The position numbers and the translations under genes are program-made. The notes beneath the pieces were generated by a model that searched no databases, had not been told where the DNA came from, and worked only from the letters and a program-made list of their open reading frames with translations. A stretch of DNA of 64,000 nucleotides from PCC-6802 sp943367755 (GTDB taxonomy: Bacteria; Cyanobacteriota; Cyanobacteriia; Pseudanabaenales; Pseudanabaenaceae), in NCBI GenBank assembly GCA_943367755.1, contig CALRKB020000021.1, positions 1 through 64,000 of the forward strand, in the 5' to 3' direction. Within the stretch, counting starts at the first letter, position 1. Every line of letters begins with the position of its first letter. Below, one piece after another: positions 53,589 through 61,526 of the stretch.

Positions 53589-54263
53589 ATGGCGAATTGG
53601 CAATTGGCGATTTTTGACTGCGACGGTGTGTTGGTAGATAGCGAACCGATTTTAAATCGCATTTTTGCTGAGATGCTGTCCGAAATTGGATTTGCAATAA
53701 CCTACGAACAATCGCTGCAGAAATTTATGGGTAAGTCACTGGCAACCTGCCTGGGAATCGTCGAGCGATCCTTGGGGAAACCCATGCCGCCAGACTTTGA
53801 GGACCGCTGCCGAGCGCGTGAAATAGACGCGCTGCATCGAGAACTACAACCAATTCCAGGCATCGCAGGAGTATTAGAGCAGATAACGCTACCAAAATGC
53901 GTTGCGTCGAATAGCAGTTCTCGCCATATCCAATCTGTCTTACAACTGACTGGACTTCTCCAGCACTTTGATGGGAAGTTATTTAGTGCGGCTCAGGTCG
54001 ATCGCCCAAAACCATTTCCCGACGTATACCTGCACGCAGCAAAGCAAATGGGATCGTCTCCGATGGATTGCGTGGTAATTGAAGACTCAGTACCTGGCGT
54101 CCAAGCAGGTTGTGCAGCGGGGATGACTGTATTCGGCTATGCCAAACAGAGCGATCGCCTGGCCTTAGCCGCAGCCGGAGCAAAGGTTATCTTTAACGAC
54201 ATGCAGCAACTGCCACAATTGTTGGAAATCGAGCGATCTTATATAGTGACAAATATTCTATGA
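53589..54263 (+). CDS. HAD-superfamily phosphatase (beta-PGM/GPH-like)
   Basis: A 224-residue HAD hydrolase. Motif I is DCDGVLVDSEP at residues 9-19, motif II Ser is in VASNSSSRHIQ, motif III Lys in RPKPFPDVYL and motif IV in VIEDSVPGVQAG. The cap lies between motif I and II, subclass IA. The stop overlaps the start of the ComB-like gene by four bases, so the two phosphatase-type proteins are made together. A sugar or organic phosphate substrate is likely. Confidence 0.92.
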   Translation: MANWQLAIFDCDGVLVDSEPILNRIFAEMLSEIGFAITYEQSLQKFMGKSLATCLGIVERSLGKPMPPDFEDRCRAREIDALHRELQPIPGIAGVLEQITLPKCVASNSSSRHIQSVLQLTGLLQHFDGKLFSAAQVDRPKPFPDVYLHAAKQMGSSPMDCVVIEDSVPGVQAGCAAGMTVFGYAKQSDRLALAAAGAKVIFNDMQQLPQLLEIERSYIVTNIL

Positions 54264-54994
54264 CCTTCTACGACCAATCCAACTTTGATGTGCGTTGCGA
54301 GTGGGGAGCAAAGGGAGTCGAGCAACTATCTCCTATTAGCGATGTCGTTATCGTTGTTGACATCCTATCGTTTTCCACTTGCGTCGAAATTGCCAATAGT
54401 CGAGGAGCGATCGTCTTTCCTTTCCCATGGCAACCGCAGTTAGCGCGGGAATTTGCTGAATCCGCTGGGGCAGAACTCGCGATTGGGCGGTGGAACGACA
54501 CGCGGGGAAGTGGCAGCTATTCCCTTTCTCCAGCATCCTTGAGCCACATCCCTAAGGGAACCCGTCTCGTGTTGCCTTCGCCGAATGGTTCTTCGCTCAG
54601 CCTGGCAACTGGGAAAACGCCAACCCTAGCTGGGTGTTTGAGAAACTCTCGGGCAGTAGCTTTAGCTGCGATGAACTACGGGAACCGCATTGCCATCGTA
54701 CCAGCCGGAGAGAAATGGCATGATGGTAGCCTTCGTCCTGCATTTGAGGACTTCATTGGTGCAGGCACGATCGCTAGTCATCTCAAAGGTAGCTTGTCGC
54801 CGGAATCACAAATTGCGATCGCTGCTTATCGCAATGTTCTGGGAGACCTCAAGCATTCGCTCAAGCAATGTGGCTCTAGCAAGGAACTGATTGGGAAAGG
54901 ATTTGAACGAGATGTGGACTTGGCTGCAGAATGCGATGCGAGCGATTGCGTGCCAACATTGATAAATAGAGCATACGTAAATCAGGCAAGCTAA
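54260..54994 (+). CDS. comB: ComB-like 2-phosphosulfolactate phosphatase
   Basis: A 244-residue protein of the ComB family. VVIVVDILSFSTCVEIANSR near residues 29-48, LPSPNGSSLSLATGK and FEDFIGAGTIASHL, plus the ending DVDLAAECDASDCVP, match the family landmarks. ComB releases phosphate from 2-phosphosulfolactate to give sulfolactate, a C3 sulfonate and coenzyme M precursor. ComA, which would make the substrate, is not in the window. Cyanobacteria widely carry ComB homologues without coenzyme M, so the true substrate is unsure. Confidence 0.85.
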   Translation: MTFYDQSNFDVRCEWGAKGVEQLSPISDVVIVVDILSFSTCVEIANSRGAIVFPFPWQPQLAREFAESAGAELAIGRWNDTRGSGSYSLSPASLSHIPKGTRLVLPSPNGSSLSLATGKTPTLAGCLRNSRAVALAAMNYGNRIAIVPAGEKWHDGSLRPAFEDFIGAGTIASHLKGSLSPESQIAIAAYRNVLGDLKHSLKQCGSSKELIGKGFERDVDLAAECDASDCVPTLINRAYVNQAS

Positions 54995-54998
54995 TCCC

Positions 54999-55352
54999 AT
55001 GGATAATTCTATAGCAATTGTTGGTTTTCACGCCCATGTCTACTTCGATCCTGACAGTCGCGAAGCAGCGGCGAGAGTTCGCGAAGGATTGGGCGATCGG
55101 TTTGACGTACAACTCGGGCGTTGGCACGATAAGCCGGTCGGCCCACACCCAAAATCGATGTATCAGGTTGCGTTCTTACCGCAGCAGTTTGGCGAAGTCG
55201 TTCCCTGGCTCATGCTCAATCGCGAGGGATTGGATGTTCTCGTTCACCCTACAACCGGCGACGATGTGGCAGACCATACAAACCATGCCCTATGGCTGGG
55301 AGAAAAATTGGAACTCAACGTTGAGTTCCTAAAACAGGTGCAAACAACCTGA
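54999..55352 (+). CDS. DOPA 4,5-dioxygenase family protein
   Basis: A 117-residue protein. His11 and His13 (GFHAHVYFDP), the His in KPVGPHPKSMYQ and those in LVHPTTGDDVADHTNHALW are the metal ligands of the small cupin-like DOPA dioxygenase family (PF08883). Such enzymes open catechol rings; a cyanobacterial member is known to cleave L-DOPA. It starts four bases after comB, so it is the last gene of the SDR-HAD-ComB row. Extradiol cleavage would suit aromatic degradation. Confidence 0.9.
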   Translation: MDNSIAIVGFHAHVYFDPDSREAAARVREGLGDRFDVQLGRWHDKPVGPHPKSMYQVAFLPQQFGEVVPWLMLNREGLDVLVHPTTGDDVADHTNHALWLGEKLELNVEFLKQVQTT

Positions 55353-55382
55353 TGCCGAGTTGGGATGCGATCGCTTGGCAAG

Positions 55383-56039
55383 CTAGCGTTTGCGGGCGAG
55401 TGTCAAACCATCTGAGACTGGCAGGATGGAAAGATCGATGCGTTTGTCATCGCGCAATTTTTGATTGAGGGCGCGGATCGCTAATGTGTCGGCATCCTGG
55501 ACTTGTAAATCGATAATCCTACCACTCCAGAGTACGTTATCAATGGCAATCAGACCACCCGAACGAACCAGTTGCAGCGATCGCTCGTAATAACCATCGT
55601 AATTAGCTTTATCGGCATCGATGAATGCAAAATCAAACGTGTTGGCTTGCCCTTCTGCCAGGAAGCGATCTAACGTTTGGATCGCTGGCGCAATGTGAAG
55701 GGAGATTTTATCGGCAACACCCGCTTTATGCCAATAACGACGCGCGATCGCGGTAAATTCCTCGCTCACATCGCAGGCAATCAACTTCCCATCGGGCGGT
55801 AACGCTAAAGCTACAGAGAGGGAACTATAACCCGTAAAAACGCCGACCTCCAGCGTCTTTTTCGCACCAATTAGCTGAATCAGAAGTGCCATAAATTGGC
55901 CTTGCTCTGGGGCAATCTGCATATTGCCTCGAGGATGGCTAGCAGTCTCTTCCCGTAATTGCTTGAGAATATCTGATTCCCGTAAAGAAATAGATAAGAG
56001 GTAGTCGTAAAGGCGATCGCTCAGGGCAGTAAATTTCAT
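55383..56039 (-). CDS. Class I O-methyltransferase (CCoAOMT/catechol type)
   Basis: A 218-residue methyltransferase. MQIAPEQGQFMALLIQLIGA precedes motif I, TLEVGVFTGYSSLSVALAL; FDFAFIDADKANYDGYYE and GGLIAIDNVLWSGRI hold the metal-binding Asp and Asn of the cation-dependent catechol/caffeoyl-CoA group. It is convergent with the DODA gene (30 bp apart); both enzymes use catechol-like substrates, which may be more than chance. Confidence 0.92.
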   Translation of the reverse strand: MKFTALSDRLYDYLLSISLRESDILKQLREETASHPRGNMQIAPEQGQFMALLIQLIGAKKTLEVGVFTGYSSLSVALALPPDGKLIACDVSEEFTAIARRYWHKAGVADKISLHIAPAIQTLDRFLAEGQANTFDFAFIDADKANYDGYYERSLQLVRSGGLIAIDNVLWSGRIIDLQVQDADTLAIRALNQKLRDDKRIDLSILPVSDGLTLARKR

Positions 56040-56466
56040 ATTTTATAAACTTTTATAGACGCTCGCGTAGAAATGCGAACTAAAATTGTACGAGTTAAAC
56101 TTGCTGAATTCCAGCCTGTGGGGCAAAATTCCCTCGCGATCGATAAAATCTTCATGCTTGAATTCAAAACAAATTCGACAGACTAAGAGAAGACAATAAA
56201 AAGCTGAGACTGTATTTTACACAATATCTCAGCTCTAAACTACGATAAAGATTTTATCTTACCAGAATCCATCTTAGGATTTAAGTAGCGCTTATCACTT
56301 TGGAAGAACTGCACGCGCAAATTTCTCGCGATCGGACAAAAGAGAGTTAGAGGCAACCAACAGATAAAATATAGATAAAGTTAAGAGAACTGTTTGAGCG
56401 AACAATTCAGCCCAGGACGCACTTTGGATAATTCACGGCTGTTCTACCGCACACAGCACAGAAGAT
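56040..56466. other. Spacer with hairpin and partial TTTATCGTA motif
   Basis: A 427-bp gap. AGCTGAGA (56202-56209) and TCTCAGCT (56227-56234) form an 8-bp stem with a 17-base loop that holds an inner TGTA/TACA pair. Right after it the minus strand reads ATCTTTATCGTAG (56239-56251), a partial copy of the recurring motif oriented toward the methyltransferase. No gene was recognised. Confidence 0.35.
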
Positions 56467-57336
56467 TCATGCAGCATAGAAAACCAACGTTCGCAATTCG
56501 ATACTCTCACGAGGAGGAGCATCTGAAGGACTCGTCGGATCGTCGAATCCTGTGTGAGCGGCAAACCGAGCTAGTCCGTCCTCGGCAGAGTCGAAACACT
56601 TGATCAGGAGTACTTCGTTCCGTTGTTGTTGTGGAAAGTAGAACCACCGATGGTCTGAATTATAGGTAACTGCGTAAGTCTCACCGACGCGATCGCGATA
56701 GACGAGATCGCCAGCCACGAGGTCTGTGGGGGCAATGCTTTGGGCATCACACACTGTTAATGGAGACTCAAGGACGGATTCGGCGATCGGTCGCCAGACA
56801 TTCACTATGGCAAATCGTTGTTCTAGTAGCGCTTCGTAATTCTCGATGCCGCGTGCTTCCAACTCAATGCGAGCGCGACTGTAGCCGGATTTTGCGGTGA
56901 AGTCATTATGGACGCGCTTGACTGGTTCCTTAGCATTATCTTCGCCGAGCTTTGCCCGCTGGGCATTACGGACATTATGGTCGAACACCACTATCCTGCT
57001 TGCACCCGTTACATCCTTGAGCAACTGTTCGGCTTCGGGATAATAGACGCGACGCACCTCGGCTTCATCGTAGAAGTCGCGGACGGCAGATTGATGTACC
57101 GCAAGCGCGAATCCTTCCCGATCAAGAGACAAGTCTTGTGCGATCGCGCGAGCATTACGGATTGGTAGCCTGTGCGCTGCGTACGTTCTGTTATGACGGG
57201 GAGTTCCTGCTGGCGGTTCGTAGGTGTAGTTGACAGGTCTTTCTGCCATGGGAACGAGGTAGTTGAGATATGCTTCAACGTAGGGGAGTTCATTGGAAGC
57301 AGGTCTCTCTAGAACTTGCGGACTGTTTGTAGACAT
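56467..57336 (-). CDS. CmcJ/NvfI-family oxidoreductase
   Basis: A 289-residue protein of the CmcJ/NvfI group, Fe/2-oxoglutarate-like enzymes best known from fungal and actinobacterial natural-product pathways. VVFDHNVRNAQR near residue 115, VHNDFTAKSGYSRARIE and IVNVWRPIAESV are the family marks; the His and Asp of VHND and the late YNSDHRWFYFPQQQ probably bind iron. The ATG at 57336 follows GAGG at the right spacing. A role in oxidising an aromatic or amide compound is possible; it stands between a methyltransferase and a GST. Confidence 0.82.
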   Translation of the reverse strand: MSTNSPQVLERPASNELPYVEAYLNYLVPMAERPVNYTYEPPAGTPRHNRTYAAHRLPIRNARAIAQDLSLDREGFALAVHQSAVRDFYDEAEVRRVYYPEAEQLLKDVTGASRIVVFDHNVRNAQRAKLGEDNAKEPVKRVHNDFTAKSGYSRARIELEARGIENYEALLEQRFAIVNVWRPIAESVLESPLTVCDAQSIAPTDLVAGDLVYRDRVGETYAVTYNSDHRWFYFPQQQRNEVLLIKCFDSAEDGLARFAAHTGFDDPTSPSDAPPRESIELRTLVFYAA

Positions 57337-57449
57337 GGGTTGCATCCTCGTATTTGAGAATTAACAGATCGAGTCACTGAGACCTGATAATTCTAAGTAG
57401 TTCAGATCCCGGTAACTTTTTGGGGTGCTAGTTCCTAGCGATCGATCGC

Positions 57450-57553
57450 TTATACCAATTCCAAGAAATTAGATTACAAATGTCTCGATGTAAGGGAGAA
57501 CGGTCGTTCTCCCCTCCGAAGATCGGTTGCATTGCTGTAAGGAATTGGCATTA
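57450..57553. repeat. MITE-like palindromic element, copy 2 (104 bp)
   Basis: Ends TTATACCAATTCC (57450-57462) and GGAATTGGCATTA (57541-57553) are inverted repeats; the centre has a 20-bp dyad at 57494-57513 (GGGAGAACG/CGTTCTCCC). Length and plan equal the element at 9071-9174, and stretches such as ATTACAAATG/AACTACACATG are related. It ends two bases from the GST gene stop at 57556. Confidence 0.7.
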
Positions 57554-57555
57554 CA

Positions 57556-58239
57556 TTATCTTTGCGCGGCACCAACGGCAGCGGGTTCGCCGAGAATCTT
57601 AGTAAAGCGTTCGATATAGAAATCCGCAGGGTTTGCAACTGCCTTTATCGCTTTCTTTTCACGCACCGCATCCCACCATTTTTGGATGCGAGGGGTTTCT
57701 GTTGGCAGCGCAAACTTGCGGAAATGTTCCAGGACGGGAAGGCGTTCGAACCAGGGATAGAAGCTAATATCGACTAAACTTAGTTTATCTCCCAACCAGA
57801 ACGGCCCATCTCCAGATAGTTTGCCTAGCCCTTCTTGCTCTATGTACAAGAGGGATTCCAGAAATTCCCTACGACCTTGTTCTTGTTCCTGAACATCTTT
57901 ACCGCGTAGAAATTTATTAAAGGCAGGGACAAAACGATTGTTAGCATAATCGATCCAGATACGCGCGATCGCTTTTGCACCTGGATCGTGAGGTAATAGG
58001 GGCTTCTCTGGGAAGACCTCATCGAGATATTCGTTAATGATGGCAGACTCATAAAGCTCCACATCCCCGTGCTTGATAGCAGGGACTTTACCGTAGCGCG
58101 AAACCTGCAAGAATTCCTTCGGTTTGTTTTGTAGATCGATTTCTGTAGAGGTAAACTCAATGCCTTTTTTGAGCAAAACAACGCGGGTACGTTGAGAGAA
58201 AGTAGAGGCTTTGGCATAGTAGAGGTGTAAGTTGCTCAT
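57556..58239 (-). CDS. Glutathione S-transferase (paralogue of 9282)
   Basis: A 227-residue GST. LHLYYAKASTFSQRTRVVLL replaces the Cys-Pro-Phe of the paralogue with Ser-Thr-Phe, so a Ser may be the catalytic residue. GKVPAIKHGDVELYESAIINEYLDEVFPEKPLLP is shared almost fully (cited by shape only), as is LSLVDISFYPWFERLPVL in the helical domain. The two genes are thus recent duplicates that differ in the active-site loop. The stop is next to a MITE-like repeat, as is the upstream side of the other copy. Confidence 0.92.
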   Translation of the reverse strand: MSNLHLYYAKASTFSQRTRVVLLKKGIEFTSTEIDLQNKPKEFLQVSRYGKVPAIKHGDVELYESAIINEYLDEVFPEKPLLPHDPGAKAIARIWIDYANNRFVPAFNKFLRGKDVQEQEQGRREFLESLLYIEQEGLGKLSGDGPFWLGDKLSLVDISFYPWFERLPVLEHFRKFALPTETPRIQKWWDAVREKKAIKAVANPADFYIERFTKILGEPAAVGAAQR

Positions 58240-58380
58240 GGATTTAGTTTCCTTATAGGTAGATAGTGCAAGCTAAATATTGCGATCGCTGACTACTTGG
58301 TTTATTCCTGAAGGGTAAGAATACTCAGATAACAGCCCTTGACAGTAAAGAACCATGTTGACTTGACAGATTAATAAATC

Positions 58381-58408
58381 CTTACTGGTGGGGATTTCCA
58401 CCAGTAAG
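58381..58408. terminator. 11-bp perfect hairpin in divergent promoter region
   Basis: CTTACTGGTGG (58381-58391) pairs with CCACCAGTAAG (58398-58408), loop GGATTT. It stands between the divergent GST and dienelactone hydrolase genes, so it is more likely a leader attenuator of the GST transcript or a protein site than an ordinary terminator. Confidence 0.4.
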
Positions 58409-58431
58409 ATAGAATAATACGATATCTCTAC

Positions 58432-58449
58432 CGGTTTGTCGTAGATTAA
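58432..58449 (+). promoter_or_regulatory. Recurring TTTATCGTA motif (copy 6)
   Basis: The plus strand reads CGGTTTGTCGTAGATTAA. TCGTA starts 74 bp before the downstream MarR-like element at 58513, exactly the distance found at the 4 kb locus (4325 to 4251 on the minus strand). Confidence 0.5.
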
Positions 58450-58512
58450 TTTTGGAGTATTACACAGTCTCTCTGGAAATACAAGTCTTCTCGTACACAA
58501 AATTTTGTGTAA

Positions 58513-58532
58513 CTAATTGTTAGGTTATCTAA
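58513..58532 (-). promoter_or_regulatory. MarR-like operator (TTAGATAACCTAACAATTAG on minus strand)
   Basis: On the minus strand this 20-mer differs from the one at 4163-4182 in two positions. It lies 98 bp before the dienelactone hydrolase ATG. Confidence 0.58.
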
Positions 58533-58630
58533 TAAAGTTAAAAGTAACGGTCAATATCCCATTCTGCAGTTACCGACACTATTGTCGAAATGTTTATTCT
58601 TAAAGAAATTGGTCAAGCAAAAGTAAAAAA

Positions 58631-59464
58631 ATGTTAAGAGCAATAACACGCCGCAAATTTATCGTGACTGCCTCTTTAGCTACGGGTTTCACCCTAGCTG
58701 TACAACCGATTTCCGCTAATGTCGTCACTACCGATACCAAGGGATTAATCGCCGGTGCGGTGAAAATTCCCGTACGGGATGGTGAAATTCCCGCCTACAG
58801 AGCGGTGCCTGACGCGGGTAGCAATTTTCCGATCGTGCTGGTTATCCAGGAAATCTTTGGCGTACACGAACATATTCAGGATATCTGCCGGCGCTTAGCC
58901 AAACTGGGATATCTGGCGATCGCTCCCGAATTGTTTGTCCGTCAGGGGGATGTGTCGAAATTGAGCAGCATCGATGCCATTCGCCCGATTGTAGCTAAAG
59001 TGCCGGACGCGCAAGTGTTATCCGATCTTGATCGCACGGTAGCGTGGGCGGTGAAGTCGGAGAAGGGAAATGCCGATCGGTTAGGGATTACAGGCTTCTG
59101 CTGGGGCGGACGCATTACCTGGTTGTATGCGGCTAGCAATCCTAAGGTGAAAGCAGGCGTAGCGTGGTACGGACGGTTAGTAGGCGATGCTACCCCCCTG
59201 ACACCCAAATATCCCATCGATATCGCTGCGACACTGACCGTTCCTGTGCTCGGACTCTACGGTGGTAAGGATACTGGCATTCCTCTCGATACGGTGGATC
59301 GAATGCGCGATCGCCTGAAATCTGGTAGCAGCAAATCCGAAATTATCGTCTACCCCGATGCCCCCCATGCTTTTTTTGCCGATTATCGCCCCTCCTACCG
59401 CGAGAAAGAGGCTAAAGAGGGCTGGCAACGGCTGCAGGCATGGTTTAAGCAATATGGGGTGTGA
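58631..59464 (+). CDS. Exported dienelactone hydrolase family protein
   Basis: A 277-residue hydrolase. The N-terminus has TRRKFIVTASLATGF and ends its hydrophobic part at ISAN, a Tat-type signal, so the protein is exported, unlike the paralogue at 14793. The nucleophile Cys is in GITGFCWGGRITW, the Asp in YGGKDTGIPLDTV and the His in PDAPHAFFAD. VLVIQEIFGVHEHIQDI is the entry motif. It is the first gene of a plus-strand row with SDR, MFS and amidase, behind a promoter region that carries both recurring motifs. Confidence 0.92.
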   Translation: MLRAITRRKFIVTASLATGFTLAVQPISANVVTTDTKGLIAGAVKIPVRDGEIPAYRAVPDAGSNFPIVLVIQEIFGVHEHIQDICRRLAKLGYLAIAPELFVRQGDVSKLSSIDAIRPIVAKVPDAQVLSDLDRTVAWAVKSEKGNADRLGITGFCWGGRITWLYAASNPKVKAGVAWYGRLVGDATPLTPKYPIDIAATLTVPVLGLYGGKDTGIPLDTVDRMRDRLKSGSSKSEIIVYPDAPHAFFADYRPSYREKEAKEGWQRLQAWFKQYGV

Positions 59465-59496
59465 CCTCAAATTACCGATTGGGAGAGATAGATCGC

Positions 59497-60183
59497 ATGA
59501 CCACAGCATTGATTGTCGGGGCAGGTAGCGGACTCAGCGCTTCGCTAGCCCGTTTGTTTGCGAAAGAAGGCTTTACCGTCGCATTAGCAGCGCGACAAAT
59601 TGATAAACTCAGCACCTTATCGCAAGAGATTGGAGCCGTCAGTTTTACCGCTGATGTATCCAAGCTAGAGGATGTAAACCAACTGTTCGCGGATGTCGAA
59701 CAAAAGTTAGGCGCACCCACCGTCGTGATTTACAACCCAAGCTGGCGAGTTCGCGGGCCGTTCGACGAACTCGACCCCGCCGACGTTGCTAAAACGCTTG
59801 AAATTACTGCCTATGGCGGTTTTCTGGTGGCACAGGCAGCAGCAAAGCAGCAATTGGCATTGGGTGAAGGAGCCATCTTCTTTACCGGTGCTTCTGCGAG
59901 CGTTAAGGGATACGCCCAGTCGGCTCCATTCGCCATGGGTAAGTTTGCTCTGCGGGGTCTGGCGCAAAGCATTGCCCGCGAACTCGCGCCAAAAAATATT
60001 CACGTTGCGCATTTCGTCATCGACGGTGCGATCCGCTCGGCTACCCGCCTGGAGCCAGCCGACAAACCCGATAGCCTGCTCGATCCCGATGCGATCGCCC
60101 AGACGTATCTCAATATTCTGCAACAACCTCGCAATGCCTGGACGTGGGAAGTAGAATTGCGACCTTGGGTCGAGCCGTTTTAA
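59497..60183 (+). CDS. SDR family oxidoreductase, atypical
   Basis: A 228-residue short-chain dehydrogenase-like protein. The cofactor loop is VGAGSGLSASLARLFA rather than TGxxxGxG, NPSWRVRGPFDEL replaces NNAG, and the active-site region is FTGASASVKGYAQSAPFAMGK, in which the usual Tyr before xxxK is Phe (SAPFAMGK). The catalytic Tyr therefore seems missing or displaced. The ATG at 59497 follows GGGAGAG. It lies between the exported hydrolase and an MFS transporter. Confidence 0.82.
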   Translation: MTTALIVGAGSGLSASLARLFAKEGFTVALAARQIDKLSTLSQEIGAVSFTADVSKLEDVNQLFADVEQKLGAPTVVIYNPSWRVRGPFDELDPADVAKTLEITAYGGFLVAQAAAKQQLALGEGAIFFTGASASVKGYAQSAPFAMGKFALRGLAQSIARELAPKNIHVAHFVIDGAIRSATRLEPADKPDSLLDPDAIAQTYLNILQQPRNAWTWEVELRPWVEPF

Positions 60184-60217
60184 TTGGGAAATCCTTGAGG
60201 AAAATTGGGAGAATTTA

Positions 60218-61435
60218 GTGACTAGGCTCATTACAGAAAAGAAGGTAGACACCCCACCTCGTATCTCACTGCTGGTGTTAGGGGCTGTCTCCTTCATCGT
60301 GATGGCGGATATGCGGGTCGTCGATCCGTTGCTCCGCGTCATTGCCAATGAGTTTGGCACCAGCGTTGGTTACACTGCCGCGATTGTTTCGGCATACACG
60401 ATTCCCTATGGGTTGTTTCAGTTGGTCTACGGCCCTCTGGGCGATCGCATCGGCAAACTCAACGTCATGACCCGCGCAATCGCCGTCTTTGCGATCGGGA
60501 CAGCCCTGTGCGCCTTTGTACCCAATCTGCCGCTCCTGATTCTGCTGCGATTTCTCACTGGCATGTTTGCCGCTGCGATTATTCCGCTTTCTCTGGCCTA
60601 TATTGGCGACAGCTTTCCCTATGCCGAACGTCAAACGGCGATCGGGCGCTATCTCAGTTCGCTCATGCTGGGGCAAATTCTCAGTAGTAGCCTGGGTGGT
60701 ATCTTCGGAGAATATCTCAGTTGGCGCGATATCTTTTTGCTGTTTGGAGTTGTATCGATGGGAATTGCCGCGATCTTCTGGCAGGAAACGCAGCGAATTT
60801 CAATACGGGATCGGAGACCAACGCAAACACCTCAGGTGTGGGACATCCAAACAAAAAACGCATTCGTAGCTTTAAAGCCCTACTTTCAACTGATGGCGCG
60901 TCCGTCCGTTCGCATTGTCATTGCTGCCGTATTCATTGAAGGATTCTTTCTGTTTGGCAGCTTCGCTTACATTGGTGCGTTCGTCCGCGATCGCTACAAT
61001 CTTCCCTACGTAACGATCGGACTGATGCTTGGCGGTTTTGGTATCGGTGGCCTGGTGTATAGTGTTTCAGTTAAATGGCTCGTGCGGCATCTGGGAGAAA
61101 GAGGTCTAGTACTGTTAGGTGGCTGGCTGGTCGGTATCTGCTATCTGGCGATCGCCTTGGCACAACACTGGATGCTTTTTGTGCCCAGCATTGTGGCGAT
61201 CGGATTGGGATTCTACATGCTGCACAGTACGTTACAGACTCGGGCAACGGAGCTATCGCCCGCATCGAGAGGAACGGCTGTTTCGTTATTCGCATTCCAT
61301 CTTTTTCTAGGACAGGGTATCGGTGCTGCCGTGTTAGGGCAGATTGTCGATTTTGCCGGTTATATTCCCGTTTTCATCATTTCTGGTATTGCCGTACCGC
61401 TGTTAGCAGTTTGGTTTGCGCACCAATTAAAATAA
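60218..61435 (+). CDS. MFS transporter (DHA1-like)
   Basis: A 405-residue membrane protein with twelve hydrophobic segments. YGPLGDRIGKLNVMT is motif A; IVSAYTIPYGLFQLVYGPL forms helix 2, and LRFLTGMFAAAIIPLSLAYIGD carries the helix 4-5 block of drug:proton antiporters (DHA1). The start is a GTG 34 bp after the SDR stop. It may take up or export the compound handled by the surrounding hydrolase and amidase. Confidence 0.88.
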   Translation: MTRLITEKKVDTPPRISLLVLGAVSFIVMADMRVVDPLLRVIANEFGTSVGYTAAIVSAYTIPYGLFQLVYGPLGDRIGKLNVMTRAIAVFAIGTALCAFVPNLPLLILLRFLTGMFAAAIIPLSLAYIGDSFPYAERQTAIGRYLSSLMLGQILSSSLGGIFGEYLSWRDIFLLFGVVSMGIAAIFWQETQRISIRDRRPTQTPQVWDIQTKNAFVALKPYFQLMARPSVRIVIAAVFIEGFFLFGSFAYIGAFVRDRYNLPYVTIGLMLGGFGIGGLVYSVSVKWLVRHLGERGLVLLGGWLVGICYLAIALAQHWMLFVPSIVAIGLGFYMLHSTLQTRATELSPASRGTAVSLFAFHLFLGQGIGAAVLGQIVDFAGYIPVFIISGIAVPLLAVWFAHQLK

Positions 61436-61526
61436 CTACAGCGTTAGACATCTTAGGAACATGAGAAGCATTTGAGACTCAATTACGAACCCTTGCATTC
61501 ATTCCCTCAGAATCTATCTAAAAATT

